Positions 51,303 through 64,000 of a stretch of DNA of 64,000 nt are shown piece after piece. Origin of the DNA: Lanius collurio (lineage: Eukaryota > Chordata > Aves > Passeriformes > Laniidae). A program made the position numbers and the translations under genes. Below the pieces are notes generated by a model, which worked only from the letters and a program-made list of their open reading frames with translations, was not told where the DNA came from and did no database searches. Location of the stretch: assembly GCA_020086605.1 (NCBI GenBank), contig JACBWW010000017.1:20117806-20181805 (forward strand), given 5' to 3'. Within the stretch, counting starts at the first letter, position 1, and each line of letters starts with the position of its first letter.

Positions 51303-54300
51303 AGCCAATGAAGAGTGTGGATCTAAATCAAAGGAAAGTAAGACATTTTTTGTGTTTCTTGGAAGGTACAACAAATCCAAGTGGTGGGCACAGAAATGAG
51401 ATTTCTCAGTGTGAATCCTGTACAAACCATTAGGAAACAAAGTTTATTTCATTTTCTTTTAAAAAGCCAGGGGGAGTCTTATGGGAGAACTGAAACTGAG
51501 TCTGGAGATCATATCCTTACTACAGGGCAGGACCATGAGAAAACATGGTAGGTGCTGCAAAATCAGATTTTTTCTGCGAGCCTGGCAGCTGTATTAATGA
51601 TGCATTGGAGAGACATGCAAGCTACTCTGAATGAGCAAGCTGGAGATGACTAGGTGAAAAAGAAAAAGGCTCTGGAAGATCTTGTCTCCAAATAGTATAT
51701 ATTTTAAGTAAAAATAAACCAGCATATGTTGGATTTTATTTGATTATTTTCAATGCTTTCCCTTAATATTAATCTTCTAAGGCATAATGCCCTGCCAGCA
51801 CTAGAATGATATATGTTACATGAATTACTCACAACTGTACACATCCTAGTTCACCTCTGTGCTGCACTGTTTAGTACCTTCACATTTCTAACTAATGTGA
51901 ATCTGAGAGCCTGTACAGTACAGTAAAATGTAATAAGACTCTAGAGAACTGCTTAAAATCTGGCATTAGGTATACAAAGAATTGCTTTCATAGCAGTTTG
52001 TTTGCAAGCAGAAGGGAGATTCAACTAGGTCCATGTCACCTTACCGATAAACGCTATCTTGTCATCCTGAATCCTTAGAATAAGTACAGATTTCTCCATT
52101 TGTAAGATGTCAGCATAATCATCCCAAGTAAGAAAAAAAGCAGAACTAATCAAGGTACATAGACCAGGGGAAAGCAGAAGAAAGATCAGATTTCCAGGAA
52201 AAAACCTGAATTCTTTGAAGTCTGCATTTGAGATGAGGAGGCCATTGACAGACATGTAATTACAGACAGTAAACTGATAGATGTGTGATTACAGACAGAT
52301 GGTTAGCTCTGCAGGAGCTTCTGACAGCTGGGCTCCAGCACTTCTTCTCGTAAGTCTTTATGACTTGATCTTTCTTCAGCACATAAATATTCATGTACTT
52401 ACATTTTAATGTATGATTTAGGTGTAAACCAAGTAATGGTTCTACAAGGTGCTGAACAGCCTTGCCTTTAAAATTAACCATGAAAACTTATGCCAGGTGA
52501 TTAAATTTAACACACCTGCTGGCTTTATTGGTTTTTGTGAATCTTTCTAATGGATTCACTGCTCTATGTCTCAACAGTCATGGGTAGGTTTTATTTAACC
52601 TGACTTTGGCCAAGTGTCTACCTTAAGAGAGTCTTCAAAGCACTCTTTGACTCCCTGGAGAGGAATGACAGCCTTTAGAACAAGATTCCTTATGCCCCAG
52701 TAGGATGCCTCAAGCATATGGGAGAAATCATGCCTGTTAGTTTGGATTAATTTTTAGATTGGCTAATATGAAATAAAATGAACATTTGCCTAAATCACAT
52801 TCTCTGGGACATTAAAAAGGAAACTCTTCTTGTTTCCAATGAACTCCTCCAAAGCAAAAACAGTGTGATGACTAACTCTAGCAGAGATTCTTAGAGCACT
52901 TTTGTGTTCATCAGTTTGGGTGCATCACTGAATTATGCACAAAATCTGTATTAGGACAAGGCACAGACAGGCATCAGACTTTCATTTCTAGGCAAAGGAC
53001 ATCAAAATTGTAGGGGATAGGGGATAGGAGGGGAGTAGCAGTTTGCTCTAATCAGGTTCCCAAGCTACATAATCTCTGGTGATCATTTTGAGGTAAGCTA
53101 AAAAAATCTCATAAGACAGAAGTCTGCTCTTCCCTTTCTTTTTTCTTAGATTTAGGTCCTTTTAACCTCTCTCTTCATTGTATCACCAATTTGCTCATCA
53201 TAGTCAGAACAATAGATTTCTTTGATTTATTTTATAAGAACTGCAAAATCTGAGGAACCTTAGACAGTGATATACCAGACAGATACTTCCTTCATCATTA
53301 TTTAAACTTTTTACAAGTAGATCAAACACTGCCTCATTTTTCATCTCAGTAGCCTTGATAGATGTAAATGAGTTATTCTGTATATGTGGCTATGAGGTCC
53401 TGTTACTACATCACTCATCTGATGTTTTAGTTTTTAAAAAAGCAATTTTAGGCTATTCTTCCTGAAATTATTTTTTCCTAGGGTAACTTCATATTTTTCT
53501 AAAGAAACATAAAGTAGAAACATGAAACATTTTAAGTCAAATGTCTGTAGATGGTCTTCTAGTTTTGGACCTCTTCTCACATGCACTTAGCAATTAGTCC
53601 ATTGTGTTCAGCTCCTAGTCAAGTCATGCAGTATTACAATATGCCGTGGTTTCTACAGGTAGCTCAATAGCAAAATTGACAGTGTGAATTTGGAAACAGT
53701 AGCCACTTTTGCAGAGCTGTCAAAACCACACAGAGCCAGCAAATATTTCCATATCTTTATTTAAAATGCATATCTGTCTTCTCTGCATTCATTACATGCT
53801 AGATCTTCTGCACTTGTCTTGCAAGCCCTGCTGAAAGTAGTTCCCGATAGAACTAAGCCAGGGATGACTTACACCACTCAATCCTTGCAGTTTGAACATG
53901 GTCTTCCTTTTGAAATGAAGAGGTGACTAGCCAGGAGGGATAGGTATTATTTTCTCTCTTAATTTTGACAAGCTATCTTTGTTGCCACTCATTTATGGGA
54001 TCTGACCTAAAACTAAGCATATCATATGATAAGGCCCAGAAAAAATAACTTCAGTCTTCCTAATTGCTAGTTGTATACAAACTTGTTTAGGTCTAGCACA
54101 CAGGTCTAGAACAAAACTCATGTTAGAAAACAAAAGCACTGGGTTTTCAACTTTCCCAAACAACTTCTGAGATAGAAAGTTACACACTGATAGTTTAGAC
54201 CTGGAAAACTGTTACTCCACTGGAGACGGTGAAGTTGTCTCCTGCAAGAACCTGCAGTTAACACTGAAGGCTTCCAAAGAGACTCTGTTGCATTCTCCTT

Positions 54301-54583
54301 CAGGTGCATTGATGATGACCCTCTAAAACTGTGCTCTGTGTTACATGGCATGGAGCAGGCTCCGAATGCAGTCCATGGAAGTCTTTTCTCACCAGTCAGG
54401 TAAATATATGTCTCTAGGAATAAAGCAGGAGTGAAAAATCTATGGTCTGGTCTCTGGTATTGATTTTATGGCTCCCAACCATGCTATTCTTGTATTCCTT
54501 ATTCCTACATTGTATGGTGCAGATAGCCAATTTGCCAAGTGTGTCTAAATGGCCTTAGGAAAGACAGTTTCTTATCTGTGAAT

Positions 54584-54603
54584 AAAAAAAAAAAAAAAAA
54601 AAA
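54584..54603. repeat. Pure A run preceded by AATAAA
   Basis: Twenty consecutive A bases follow directly on gtgaat, so AATAAA overlaps the run start. This could be the tail of an old retrocopy on the plus strand, but the upstream 200 bases do not resemble a gene I know, and simple A expansion explains it as well. Confidence 0.85.
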
Positions 54604-54702
54604 GTAGCAGCACTCTATCCTGCTAGATGTGCTTCAGCAGGAATGAAGCTAAAACACCGTGAGAAAGAACAGCAATATTTTAAACCAGCAAGGACTGCAA
54701 TT

Positions 54703-54734
54703 AAAAAAAAAAAACAAAAACAAAACCAAAAAAA
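54703..54734. repeat. A-rich tract
   Basis: Twelve As followed by interrupted A/C sequence, about 100 bases after the pure A run. Confidence 0.85.
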
Positions 54735-55350
54735 CTTACTGCATGTAAAGAGTTTATGTGAGAAGGCCAGTTGGAAAGAGGGGGTTCCTCATGTGCATTT
54801 CCTATCTTTATATATGAAAACGGTTTTGTTCCTGTTTAACTGCACTCACTGGGACTTTTTAGCAAACCAAATTATGACTGAGCCTGGCTGGTAGTTGGTC
54901 TGATGCAATGTAATTGTAGATTTCAGGAGTGCTACTTTCTCATGAGAATGCAGTGATCTTAGACCTCTGTTGTAGTGATTGTGTTTGCTGAAAAAAATTC
55001 ACCTTTGTCACTTAATTAATAGGTATTTCATTAGTAAATACAACAAAAGGCTACCAGAAAATAACTATGAAGTTCATAACCCTCTCCAAAGAGTCAAATT
55101 TTTTTGGAAAGTAGAGTTGTTTTGTTTTTCTCTATCCAGTGCAGTTTCAGGCTTTTGGCCTGGTGTATTAAAAATACAAGTGCAAATGCTATCCATTTGC
55201 AATGAGCTGCTTGATTATAAGGCTGGTCCTGGTGTAATTCGCAGCAGAATCCTCCCTGAGCCTGACTGCCAATTCAAGAGCAGAATTTATAGTCCAGGAC
55301 AACCAGCTGACATATGGCTCAATTTTTCCCAAATGACTAGAAATTACAGT

Positions 55351-55466
55351 AGTAAAAAAAAAAAACAAAACAAAAAACCAAAACAAAAACAAAAAACAAA
55401 AAACCCACAAAAACAAACAAACAAACAAACAAAAACAAAACAAAACAAAAAAAACCCCAAAAAAAA
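55351..55466. repeat. Long A/C-only tract with (CAAA)n core
   Basis: About 115 bases of A with interspersed C and no G or T on the plus strand, including several tandem CAAA units at about 55410-55432. It is the longest strand-asymmetric low-complexity tract in the window. Confidence 0.95.
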
Positions 55467-56789
55467 CCCTGTCAATTTTAGGACTCCTTCTGAGTTGCCA
55501 AAGATTTTCTAAAGGTATTGCTAGAAGCCCTTCAAGCCCTTCAAGTAAACATAAAGGAATACCTATGAAAGACACTGTCCCATTTAATTTCCTAATAATT
55601 TGCAAGTACCAAACTACTGTAAAATTAGCATGTGATCATTTTATAATCACATTATACAGTGGAGCTGCCACATACAATGTTTCTGGTCATCTTATCTCCA
55701 GCCTACGTTTCCTCGTGTAATAATGCACAATTTGTAAAGACTATGAAAGGAAATATGATTTCAGTTTACTCAGGATTGTATAAATTATCCAGGTGCAGAT
55801 CTAGTGCAAAATGGAACCAGTCCCATAAAATGGAAAGAATTTACCTCTATAAGAATTATTTATGTCAGGATATCTTTTGCCTTAACAGATCCTTATATTT
55901 TTTATTGCAATACTCTAAAACCAACTTAGTTTAGTAAATATTTATCATTTTTGATAAACTATATGCTTTAAACTGATTCAAACTGAGCTGGAATCTGTAT
56001 CTCCAAATTCTGGAGACTGATAAAATATTTAATACAGCCCAATTGATTTTGTTTTCTGGGAAATACTTGTTCTACTTTCTTAAGTGTGGTTGGCCTATGT
56101 TACTCCTTTATATCAACATTGACTTTTTAATAACAAGCTATAAGTATATTGGTAATTTCCTGTGGTCAGTAATTTTATACACATGTAAATGACAGCTATG
56201 TAAAACAGGACAATGAAGGATTGACAATTTTGGCAAGTTCTTCTATAAGAATTACAGGGTTCAGTGTTACCTCCTTTGCAGATACACATAAACATGCTTG
56301 TTACATAGGATCCAATCCTATGAAGGAAGCTCTTGTGAGAAACTAGTCACCATGAGATGTGCATTCACTGTAAAATGCAGAAGACAAACTTTAAGTTGAC
56401 TCATTCAAATGTCTCTTCAGGATCAAGGAACAACATTTATGGGTTATACTTTATTTTTTTTACATTTGTTTTACAGCATTACAGAACAGCCTGTTATAAA
56501 TTAATTCTACTTGGTTAAGATGAATAAAGTTACTCAAAACTGTCAGGGGAACATTTCAAAACTGTGAAATTATCTGCCAATAGATTAGGTATGCATTTAT
56601 TAATGGCACTGAATATTTCTTAAGCAAATACTTGACATATTTCTCCAGTATTTAGAATTATAATAAGAAGATTTTTCTCATTTTATGTTGTAAAGGTACA
56701 TCATCCAATCCTGATTTATTTATTCCTCTAAGAACAGCCGTTTTCATCAATTTGTAACCCCAATAAAAATTTACTGGAATCCTGTTGTA

Positions 56790-57190
56790 GTGCTGGGTTT
56801 GGTTTAGCAAACTGCAGCTTTCCCTGGGAGCTCAGCAGAGCTGCTTAGGGCAGTGTGACCACTCTGCCCTCCCGCAGTCCATTTCGGACAGCTCCGCACT
56901 CCTGCTCCGGCAGCTCTCAGCTCCACAGCCCGGTGACGGCCAAGGAGGCGAGCAGGGTCCCTGCATGAGGGCTTCAGAGGACCTTTAATGGTTACATCTC
57001 GGCCCAGCCACCCCCAGAGGCAGAGACCTCCTGATCTGGGCACAGGGGCTTTTCTCAGGGGCTCAGGGTGGTGCATGGGCAGAGTTGGGGTACAGGAATC
57101 AATAGGGGAGGCTGAGGGAGTGGCCAGGGATATGGGCAGGGGAAAATGGGGGGAACAGTGTGGGATCAGAAAAGCAGTGGGTAATCAGAT
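56790..57190. other. Isolated GC- and CpG-richer island of unknown nature
   Basis: About 400 bases in which GC content is much higher than on either side. CpG dinucleotides cluster at about 56870-56960 (for example in tttcggacagctccgcact and cccggtgacggcc). The second half is G-rich on the plus strand (ggggaaaatggggggaac). A frame of 90 codons on the minus strand and one of 75 on the plus strand overlap here, with no known family. Candidates are a small promoter/enhancer island or a relatively recent mobile insertion such as an LTR that has not yet lost its CpGs. Confidence 0.4.
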
Positions 57191-58399
57191 CACCACAGAA
57201 TCCCATATAGTCTGAAGTTTTTCTGATTTTATTGAATTTAATTTCATTCCTTTCCTTTTCTGCTATGTCCTCACTCAAAAGGTATTTTTAAATCTCATTT
57301 TAAGCATGGACATTCTACTAAAGTAAATAAACTGTAATCTTTTGCATTTTAGCAACATTCTTCTGTAAGCTGCACAGATAATGTATTAAGTATTAATTTG
57401 TTTTCTTACCTTTGATCAACCCAATTTTACCAGGGGTATATCTATAATCCAGTAAGTCAGAGAGTTGGAGGGTTTTTTTGGACAAAATATGAAAATAGTA
57501 CAATTCTGCTAACAGAATTTCAATATCTGGGCTTTTATTGTATGGTTTGTAGACTTAAATGTATTTTATTGAAAGATTTAAAATTTTCAGGGTTTTTTTT
57601 CTTCCTACTAATTTACACTGTTGGTAGAAAAACAAATTATTTTGAGTTTAAATTTCTGGTTTAAGCCAGAAAGCCTCATGGCTTTCATTTATAAACCAGA
57701 AATCCGGATTCATGGCTTTCTTTTATCCTTCATGAAGAGCATAAGTAATGTATTAGAATGCCCCCTGCAGGAACATTGGCAATTGCCATGTATTTCAGCC
57801 ATCATCTTTTCAGGGAGGGGATCAGAGAAATCTCCGATTTTAGTTCATTCCACAACTGACTGCTGTATTAGTCAGTTAGAACAAGATACCCTGTTCAGAA
57901 CACGGAAAATATAAGGAGCCAGGATTCAAATACCTAGTGCCCTATTTCACAAGGAGTGCACACTGTTTTTCTCTTTTGGGGCAGGTAAGAAAACATATAC
58001 TGTAGATATCTCCAAGCAGACATCAAATGTGTTCATTGCTTCTGCAAATCTGGAGCTTTACACCAATTTCAGTCTTCCACTTCTCACAGATATTACTCAG
58101 ATTGGTATTTTAGAGTTAATATGTGGTTTAGATAAAATTCCTTCTCTCCAAACCTATCTTTTGTTGGCTCCATGGCTGGTACTGGACTCATCGTTTCTCA
58201 CTGTAATGGAATGGGAGAGCTGGGGCAAGTATGAGGGGGTGTGCTCCTTACACAGAGTAAAATGTGAATCAGGAAGGTTGAAATAGATGAAGAGGGAATG
58301 ACCAGATGTTTTACATGTTATTTCTGCTAATGGTGCAGTTTTAGGAAAATATACAGCCCATTTGGAGTCACTGGAAGATGAAAACAAATAAAAAACCCC

Positions 58400-58434
58400 A
58401 ATCAATCAATCAAACAAACAAACAAACAAACAAA
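58400..58434. repeat. Compound microsatellite (AATC)3(AAAC)6
   Basis: Three AATC units pass directly into six AAAC-type units, within a wider A/C-rich tract from about 58380 to 58455. Confidence 0.95.
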
Positions 58435-60313
58435 AATACCCAAAATAAAAAAGTCACCAACAACCAAAAAACTCACTACTGAATGAAAAAAAAAATAAAA
58501 TAAGGGTAAAAACTGACCAGACAATTCACTATTTTTAAAAACAAGACTGAAGGAGACAGCAACCACAAGCAGCCTCACCTCAGTCCAATGTCTCTATGTC
58601 GATCAGACACTGTATGCTCCCCAGGTGCAGTGGAATTTAATCCTATGCATTACTCAAGAAGAAGGATATGATGTTATTTGGAGAAGCATTTGTGGGTCAT
58701 AGAAATTTTTTTTTTCTGAGAGATCTTCACATGCCATAAGTAGAGACTAAAGAAGAACAGAAGAGTGCTGAAATGGAAGAGTTTGTCTTTCTTTTATATT
58801 ATTTGTCTGTGCAGTTTCTCATTCACTGTGAGGCAGCAGAATGGTCTCTCATACTGTAGCCTACATCCTCGGTAGTCACCATCTGCTAGTAGAGACAACC
58901 ACTTCCCCTTCTGTGTTCTTTTATGATATTTGGCATGATTGATAATGGTAAGAAGGAAGATGGTACAATCAGAGATGTAGAGTAGATCCTGATTTGTGCT
59001 GATTTACAGCTGCAGGGGACTTGGCCCGTGGTCCTTACCTAGGGACATACCAGGAGATACTTGCCTCCCTGACAAAAACAAAATATTTAAATTCCCTGAA
59101 TGTCCTACTCCCATGTGATTCAGAATGAGATAGCTGGATGAGGTAACCAAATTCCTAAAATAGATTAACCCAACCCAGATATCTGATTTAAGGATGATTT
59201 AAAGCTAATGAAAAGTAAAAATTGCACTTTTAAAAACTTAAACCAAAAGAATAACTCAGTGAACATGCACAACATTTTTTTTTGGAAACTACTTGAATTT
59301 GTTGATCTGAAACCATCTGAATGACTACTGAGTTTGGGGTTCATCTCCGCCGTAACTCTAACACAAGCTCTCAGTCTCTGGAATTACAGTAGCCTGGACA
59401 TGGCTGAGGGTGTTTAGATAAACTTATGGCATGTATTTAAGGAGTTTGTAAGTCAAACTGGAGGAATTATGCCTCACATCTCCCAATAAAAAGTATAGTT
59501 AAAATCTATTACATAACACTGATGGCTGGTTTAAACAGAGAGAAATCTACCCTGGCCATCATAGATATTATCAGCTGATTGAGCATTGTAGCTTTTCCTT
59601 TGATCTGTTTTCAGAAAATAGTAGAAGATTGAATTTTTCAGACATTTCTCAACATATGAGACTTTTACTGTTGAAATTCTGAAGAGAGAGGAAGAGATGA
59701 TAAATGTAATCTTGAAACCAAGCATTTTTAAAAAAAATTAAACCAAAGCACCTGTGTTTTCTGTCTGGACAACAGTGTATCAGCCAAAATAGCTGTTTTA
59801 ACAATCCTTACAATGGCAAGCTAGCTCCCCATAATTCATTTCATAATTGGGAAAAAAATGCAGATTTTCTGACATCATCTCAGTGCAGTGCTAGACACAT
59901 TGTACTGCAGAGAATCCAACAGTAACCACTTAGTTTTACTCTCCATGATCTGAGAAGAATCAATTGACTCAGACTGAATATAGTAGTAATACATTTTAAT
60001 TTGGGTATTTTTGGTTCAAAATCTAGACACAAATACTAAATGTATATTTGAGTATAAATTAAATTTCATCTATGAACTTGTATTCTTTCTCTTTTCCTGG
60101 TCTTAAAAACAAATCAAAGACCCAGACCCAGAAGTTTCAGAGGCCAGAATCTGAAAACTAGACATTGGACTCTGTGGAAGAGGAGAAAGGAGTCACCTCC
60201 CCATTTTGTGGTTTGGAGTTATACTTAAACGTTATCCGTGGGTTTTTTTTTTCTGTACAGTCCCAATGTCAGTGGTAACCAACTCCTGTCCTGTTACTTG
60301 TTTATTACTAGTT

Positions 60314-60532
60314 TTAAACCACCAGCCCAATTCCTGAACTGCACTCACAATTTGTCTGTATCACATATGAGTAAAATCTATGAATTTTAACATTCAGATC
60401 TCCTGCAGCTGAGTGGGTTGTTACAGAAAGAACTGCTTTTGGACAGGAAATGTTCTTCCCACAAGAGACTGAAAGCAAGTCTAGGACAGTAATTACTACA
60501 AAGAGTGCAAGCCTGATTCTGACCTTGGCCAT
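60314..60532 (-). CDS. Possible small ORF with signal-peptide-like start (unconfirmed)
   Basis: A 72-codon frame starts at an ATG with A at -3 and G at +4 and ends at TAA. The first 25 residues look like a secretion signal: a basic start (MAKVRIR), a hydrophobic core (LALFVVITVLDLL) and a small-residue region with a cysteine (SVSCG). The remaining part has three further cysteines, including a closely spaced NCEC. I do not recognise a family, there is no nearby exon to join, and a chance ORF of this length is unremarkable in 64 kb, so this is only a candidate. Confidence 0.12.
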   Translation of the reverse strand: MAKVRIRLALFVVITVLDLLSVSCGKNISCPKAVLSVTTHSAAGDLNVKIHRFYSYVIQTNCECSSGIGLVV

Positions 60533-62712
60533 CCTGATGCAAATCCTGAATCTGATCCTCTCAAGTTTCTCTGAATGTATAGACAGGAGAACATAACTTG
60601 ACTTTTTCTTCTACAGGGACTCATTCTGAGAGTGCTCTTGCGTTTTTCACCATGTGAGAGTTTTCTGCTGAGAAACTAGCAGGTGGCACTCAGCCTGCCA
60701 TTTCTGGCTTATTTTGCTTTACCTGATCTGATTTCAGAGAGATTAGGGAAAGAGATGCAAATGGACACAGGTTTATGAAGGGAACAGAGAGGATGCTGCA
60801 AATGTACAGGGGGCAGGGATGGCGCCTGTTCAGTTCCACCTGGCTGCCTGTCTCCAGGGTGATTGTCATTATAAGGGAACACAACTGAGTCCTATTTTTA
60901 ACTTGAGTAAAAAAACAATTGTACTCTAGTTCGTATTGAAAATCATTTTAATAACAAACTTCTTTCAGGGAGAGAATGTCTGAGATTCTGCAAGACCAGC
61001 CTGTTAAGAATGGTCCGAGTATTTCAAAAGTAAACAAAGCCTCAGTTCTCTATTCACATGAATATTTCCAGACTCCTTCACTATCCCTCCGTCTAGCATA
61101 ATTTAGAATAGAGTGGGAAGGAGATATGGAGACAGAAATTAAATGTAAGAGAAGTGAAAATAGACACAGAAAAGGAGAAGATGAAAGTAAAGAGCAGCAG
61201 AAAGAGGTGGAGAGAACAACTGCAAAATTCTTCTAAAAAAGATCTTAAAATTTTCATGTCTCATCCAATTCTTCAAACACAAGCAATGACGGAGAAGCAA
61301 TGTAAACTTTCTCATGATCTAGCCTTCAGTTTCTTCACATATTGCATAATAGGGAACTACGCTATAGACCTGAATGATATGTGCTACACCTGAATTTAGG
61401 TATAGCAGTAGATGTGTTATTCTTGGTTAGAAGAAATACCATAAACCTCAAATCCTTTATTAGAAGCTTACTTGGTTTTGCAATTCAGCTTCAATGTACT
61501 AAAAATTGTCAAAGATTAAAAGTTTCATCATCTCTGTAACCAAGTAATTGCAGTCAAAAAGTCATATTTCTGAGGCAGTATTTTAATTTTTACTGTCACT
61601 ACATCATGTGATCTAGCTGATATTTAATGGGAACAGAACTACAGCAAGATTTGTCAGCACTGTAGGCAGAACTAACACCACCACCTACAGATGAGTTATT
61701 CTGACACATTATAAGACCGCTACTAGTGGTGTACAATTTCATTAAAATATGACTTGTGGAATTAAACTGTCCACATCCTCTGTTTCAGTCTGGTTAATCT
61801 ATGTTGCACCAGAAACATTTCACATGTTTCCAAGAAATAGTTCTCCAGCAGTACATTATCTTTGCATTGTAAATACCTAAAAGTGCTTTCATGAACAGAT
61901 CCAAGTGTCATATTTTGCACCAGGGATGTGTGAGGAACATAAATTTTAGGGTCTAGAAAAAACTTATCAAATTATGCCAATTTGTAAGAACTTGAACAAT
62001 CTGGACTTTGCTTGTTTAAGTCTTGAAATAGTCTGTCTCACCTGACCATGCTTGAAATCATACCCATGATAATGATCATGAGAGTCTTCTACCTGGAAGC
62101 TAATTAGACTACAGCTGCAGACAATAACCAAAGTCAAGCTTTCACTGCTGTATCTGGGTACCAAGGCAAGCAGCCTCTTGAAATTCTGCCTATTCTGTTC
62201 AGGGAACACCCTGGATGAAGTAATCACAGAGGAAAAAAAAGATTCATGGCTTATAGGAGTAGCCTTTGAAGGAAATTATAAGACCAAGATTGGGAATCAG
62301 GAAGGTTAGAAGCATTGTGGAAAACAGCTGGGACTCATACCAGGAATGATGGGGAAAGAAGCTAGACTGAGGAGCAGAGGAGAGATGAGCTAGTTATTGA
62401 AATGAGGAACACAAGGCAGAATCTGGCAGAGTGTAGGCACACCGAGGTGCTGGTGTGTTCACACTTCCCTATTGCATCTGGAGCTGAGCTGAACATCTCT
62501 CTCTAAATGTCAGTGGAGTTCAGTGGAAAAAGGTGTGTATCATCCCATCTTGTGGCTGCTCCAAGTCGACTTGTCCCTTTTAGCAATTACTGTGTTTTTG
62601 ACTGGCCCCAAGTCAGTTTTGTGTTTGACCAAGGTTCACTCCTGCCTAAGGTGATCATGATTTTTAGAGGACCAGTGTGATTTTCTGTATGAGAGAAATG
62701 GTACAAGGTTAT

Positions 62713-62789
62713 GCAGAATCACAGAGTGGGTAAGGCTGGAAGGGACCAGGGACATCTGGTCCAACCTCCCTGCTCACACAGAGCTGAGC
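62713..62789 (-). mobile_element. CR1 LINE remnant, 3' end
   Basis: The plus strand reads gcagaatcacagagtggg, ggctggaagggaccaggg and tggtccaacctccctgctca, the reverse complement of a CR1 3' end. Less than 80 bases remain. Confidence 0.9.
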
Positions 62790-64000
62790 AATATTTGGGT
62801 TTTAGATAACTTGCCATTACATGCAATTGCACAGCACCAAAAAGACAAAGACACATAGTACTTCTGCAATAGTGTGAGGAGGTAGCTGTAGTCAATGGGA
62901 CTATGAATACAAATGACCCTGAAGATCCTCCTCTGAGGTAGGATGGGCATGCTTAATGTCTCATGGTTGATCAGTGAATGTTGTTTAAAATACTGATATG
63001 TGTCACCAGTTCCTTATCACACACTTCTTCATCCTCTATAATCACGCTGCCATACGAAGCCAAAAATGTGACAATAGACCACATCAAAACTGGTTCAGCT
63101 CACCATTTGACTACATGCTTCAAGTTCAGTTTACTATAATACAGAATAGTCTTGCCTAAAATGGCCTGGAAAAGGTGCAAACTCCTATGAAACATATATA
63201 GACTAATAAACCTGTATCAGAGTACCCAGTTCAAAGTCCTGCTAAACTGAATGGTCTCTAAACATGATACTGTAAATATGCCAAGTATCTGCTGCTAAAT
63301 GCTGTTCTAGGAGATTTGTGTATTAACAGACATGTTGGCTGAATGCTTGTTGAAAAACAAATTAAAATACCATATTTTTAAGATACCTGTTAACATAGAA
63401 AAAGCTCACGTAGCTCACTCCCTGTTTGAAACCATGTAGCCCTGCCTGAAAAGCTCAACTGCAACTCTTGCAAGTTTGGTCAGAAATCTCACTGCATATT
63501 TCTGACAGCAAACAACAGCAGCAAAGCTCTTGTGAATGAAAGCAAATAACTAGAAAATAACCCCAACTCAATTATAATGTGTAAAACTCCACAGCAGCCA
63601 CAAAAGACACATATTTGCTTTCAGTTCAATATTAACATGAGAATAAAACAGGAAGTATTTTAATTTATTTGGCTCCATCTAGAAGAATGATGTCCACAGA
63701 ATATTAAGGATATGGGTTTCACTCTAGTTAATTAAAGAATGATTCCTTAAATTCAACTACCAACTGTAAAGACATGGGATTTTTAGAGACAGTTTTCCCA
63801 ACTTCCCTTTGCATAGTCAAATCAAACAACAATTAACAGTGTTAGGGAGATCTGGATACAGTCATATTTTTCAGCTTCTGTCCTAAAGCGCGATGTAAAA
63901 GGAAGACCTTTTTCTTTAGCACTTTAATTAATGTTTATGTTAAAAAAGAATCTAGTATGAAAACTAGCATTACAACACATAGACAAAATATTGATTTTAT
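62790..64000. other. Intergenic stretch to window end, no gene recognised
   Basis: About 1.2 kb of AT-rich sequence with no recognisable ORF, repeat or RNA gene. The window ends in this sequence. Confidence 0.6.

Larger units (their letters stand above)
51303..56789. other. Intergenic stretch, no gene recognised
   Basis: AT-rich sequence containing A-runs at 54584-54603 and 54703-54734 and the A/C tract at 55351-55466 (listed separately). Large apparent frames around 55.0-55.6 kb on both strands exist because the A/C tract lacks stop codons, giving Lys/Gln/Asn/Pro or Phe/Leu/Val/Cys runs; they are not genes. Confidence 0.6.
57191..62712. other. Intergenic stretch, no confirmed gene
   Basis: AT-rich sequence with a compound microsatellite (58400-58434) and a possible small ORF (60314-60532), both listed separately. 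Other open frames, such as 57621-57914 on the plus strand, show no recognisable family. Confidence 0.55.

Noticed and set aside
54979..55605. Frames of 177 (plus) and 138 (minus) codons
   Set aside because: Their length comes from the A/C-only tract, which yields Lys/Gln/Asn/Pro or Phe/Leu/Val runs without stops.
1..64000. tRNA, rRNA, snoRNA, CRISPR or prokaryotic operon features
   Set aside because: I looked for cloverleaf-type signals, array-like spaced repeats and tightly packed ORFs and saw none; the window is plainly eukaryotic.

Overview
This window looks like vertebrate nuclear DNA, most probably from a bird. It is AT-rich and intron-like, with dispersed CR1 LINE fragments (the dominant avian retrotransposon) and A/C-rich low-complexity tracts. 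I see no operons, ribosome binding sites, CRISPR arrays or other prokaryotic features. The only gene I can support firmly is CDK6 (cyclin-dependent kinase 6) on the minus strand. Its first coding exon, 10907-11139, encodes the conserved N-terminus and glycine-rich loop of the kinase.

Layout. Positions 1-10906 read as the large CDK6 intron after the first coding exon; I found no further CDK6 exon there. Positions 11140-11390 are the 5' UTR part of the same exon, with a clear splice acceptor. Positions 11391-12412 are probably a 5' UTR intron, ending at a GTAAGT donor. From about 12413 to the assembly gap at 12870-13149 lies a GC- and CpG-rich block, the likely CDK6 promoter or first exon. It contains a 28-bp minisatellite that runs into the gap.

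From 13150 to 64000 the sequence lies upstream of CDK6 and appears intergenic. It starts with a sharp switch to AT-rich DNA. It holds seven CR1 fragments, at about 17.7, 26.5, 30.2, 42.7, 44.2, 47.2 and 62.7 kb. The 44.2 kb copy keeps a 225-codon open frame but has lost the reverse transcriptase catalytic motif. There are also local duplications (27.2/28.1 kb, and patches at 22.7, 24.1 and 25.6-25.9 kb), several homopurine or A/C-only tracts, an isolated GC-rich island near 56.8-57.2 kb, and weakly supported exon-like ORFs near 51.1 and 60.4 kb.

I found no clearly new multi-gene system. The most interesting candidates are the promoter minisatellite, in which six copies of GGGGATCCCC fit the NF-kappaB consensus, the recent-looking local duplications, and the exon-like segment at 51.1 kb. 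Almost all other open frames of 60-130 codons look like chance ORFs.
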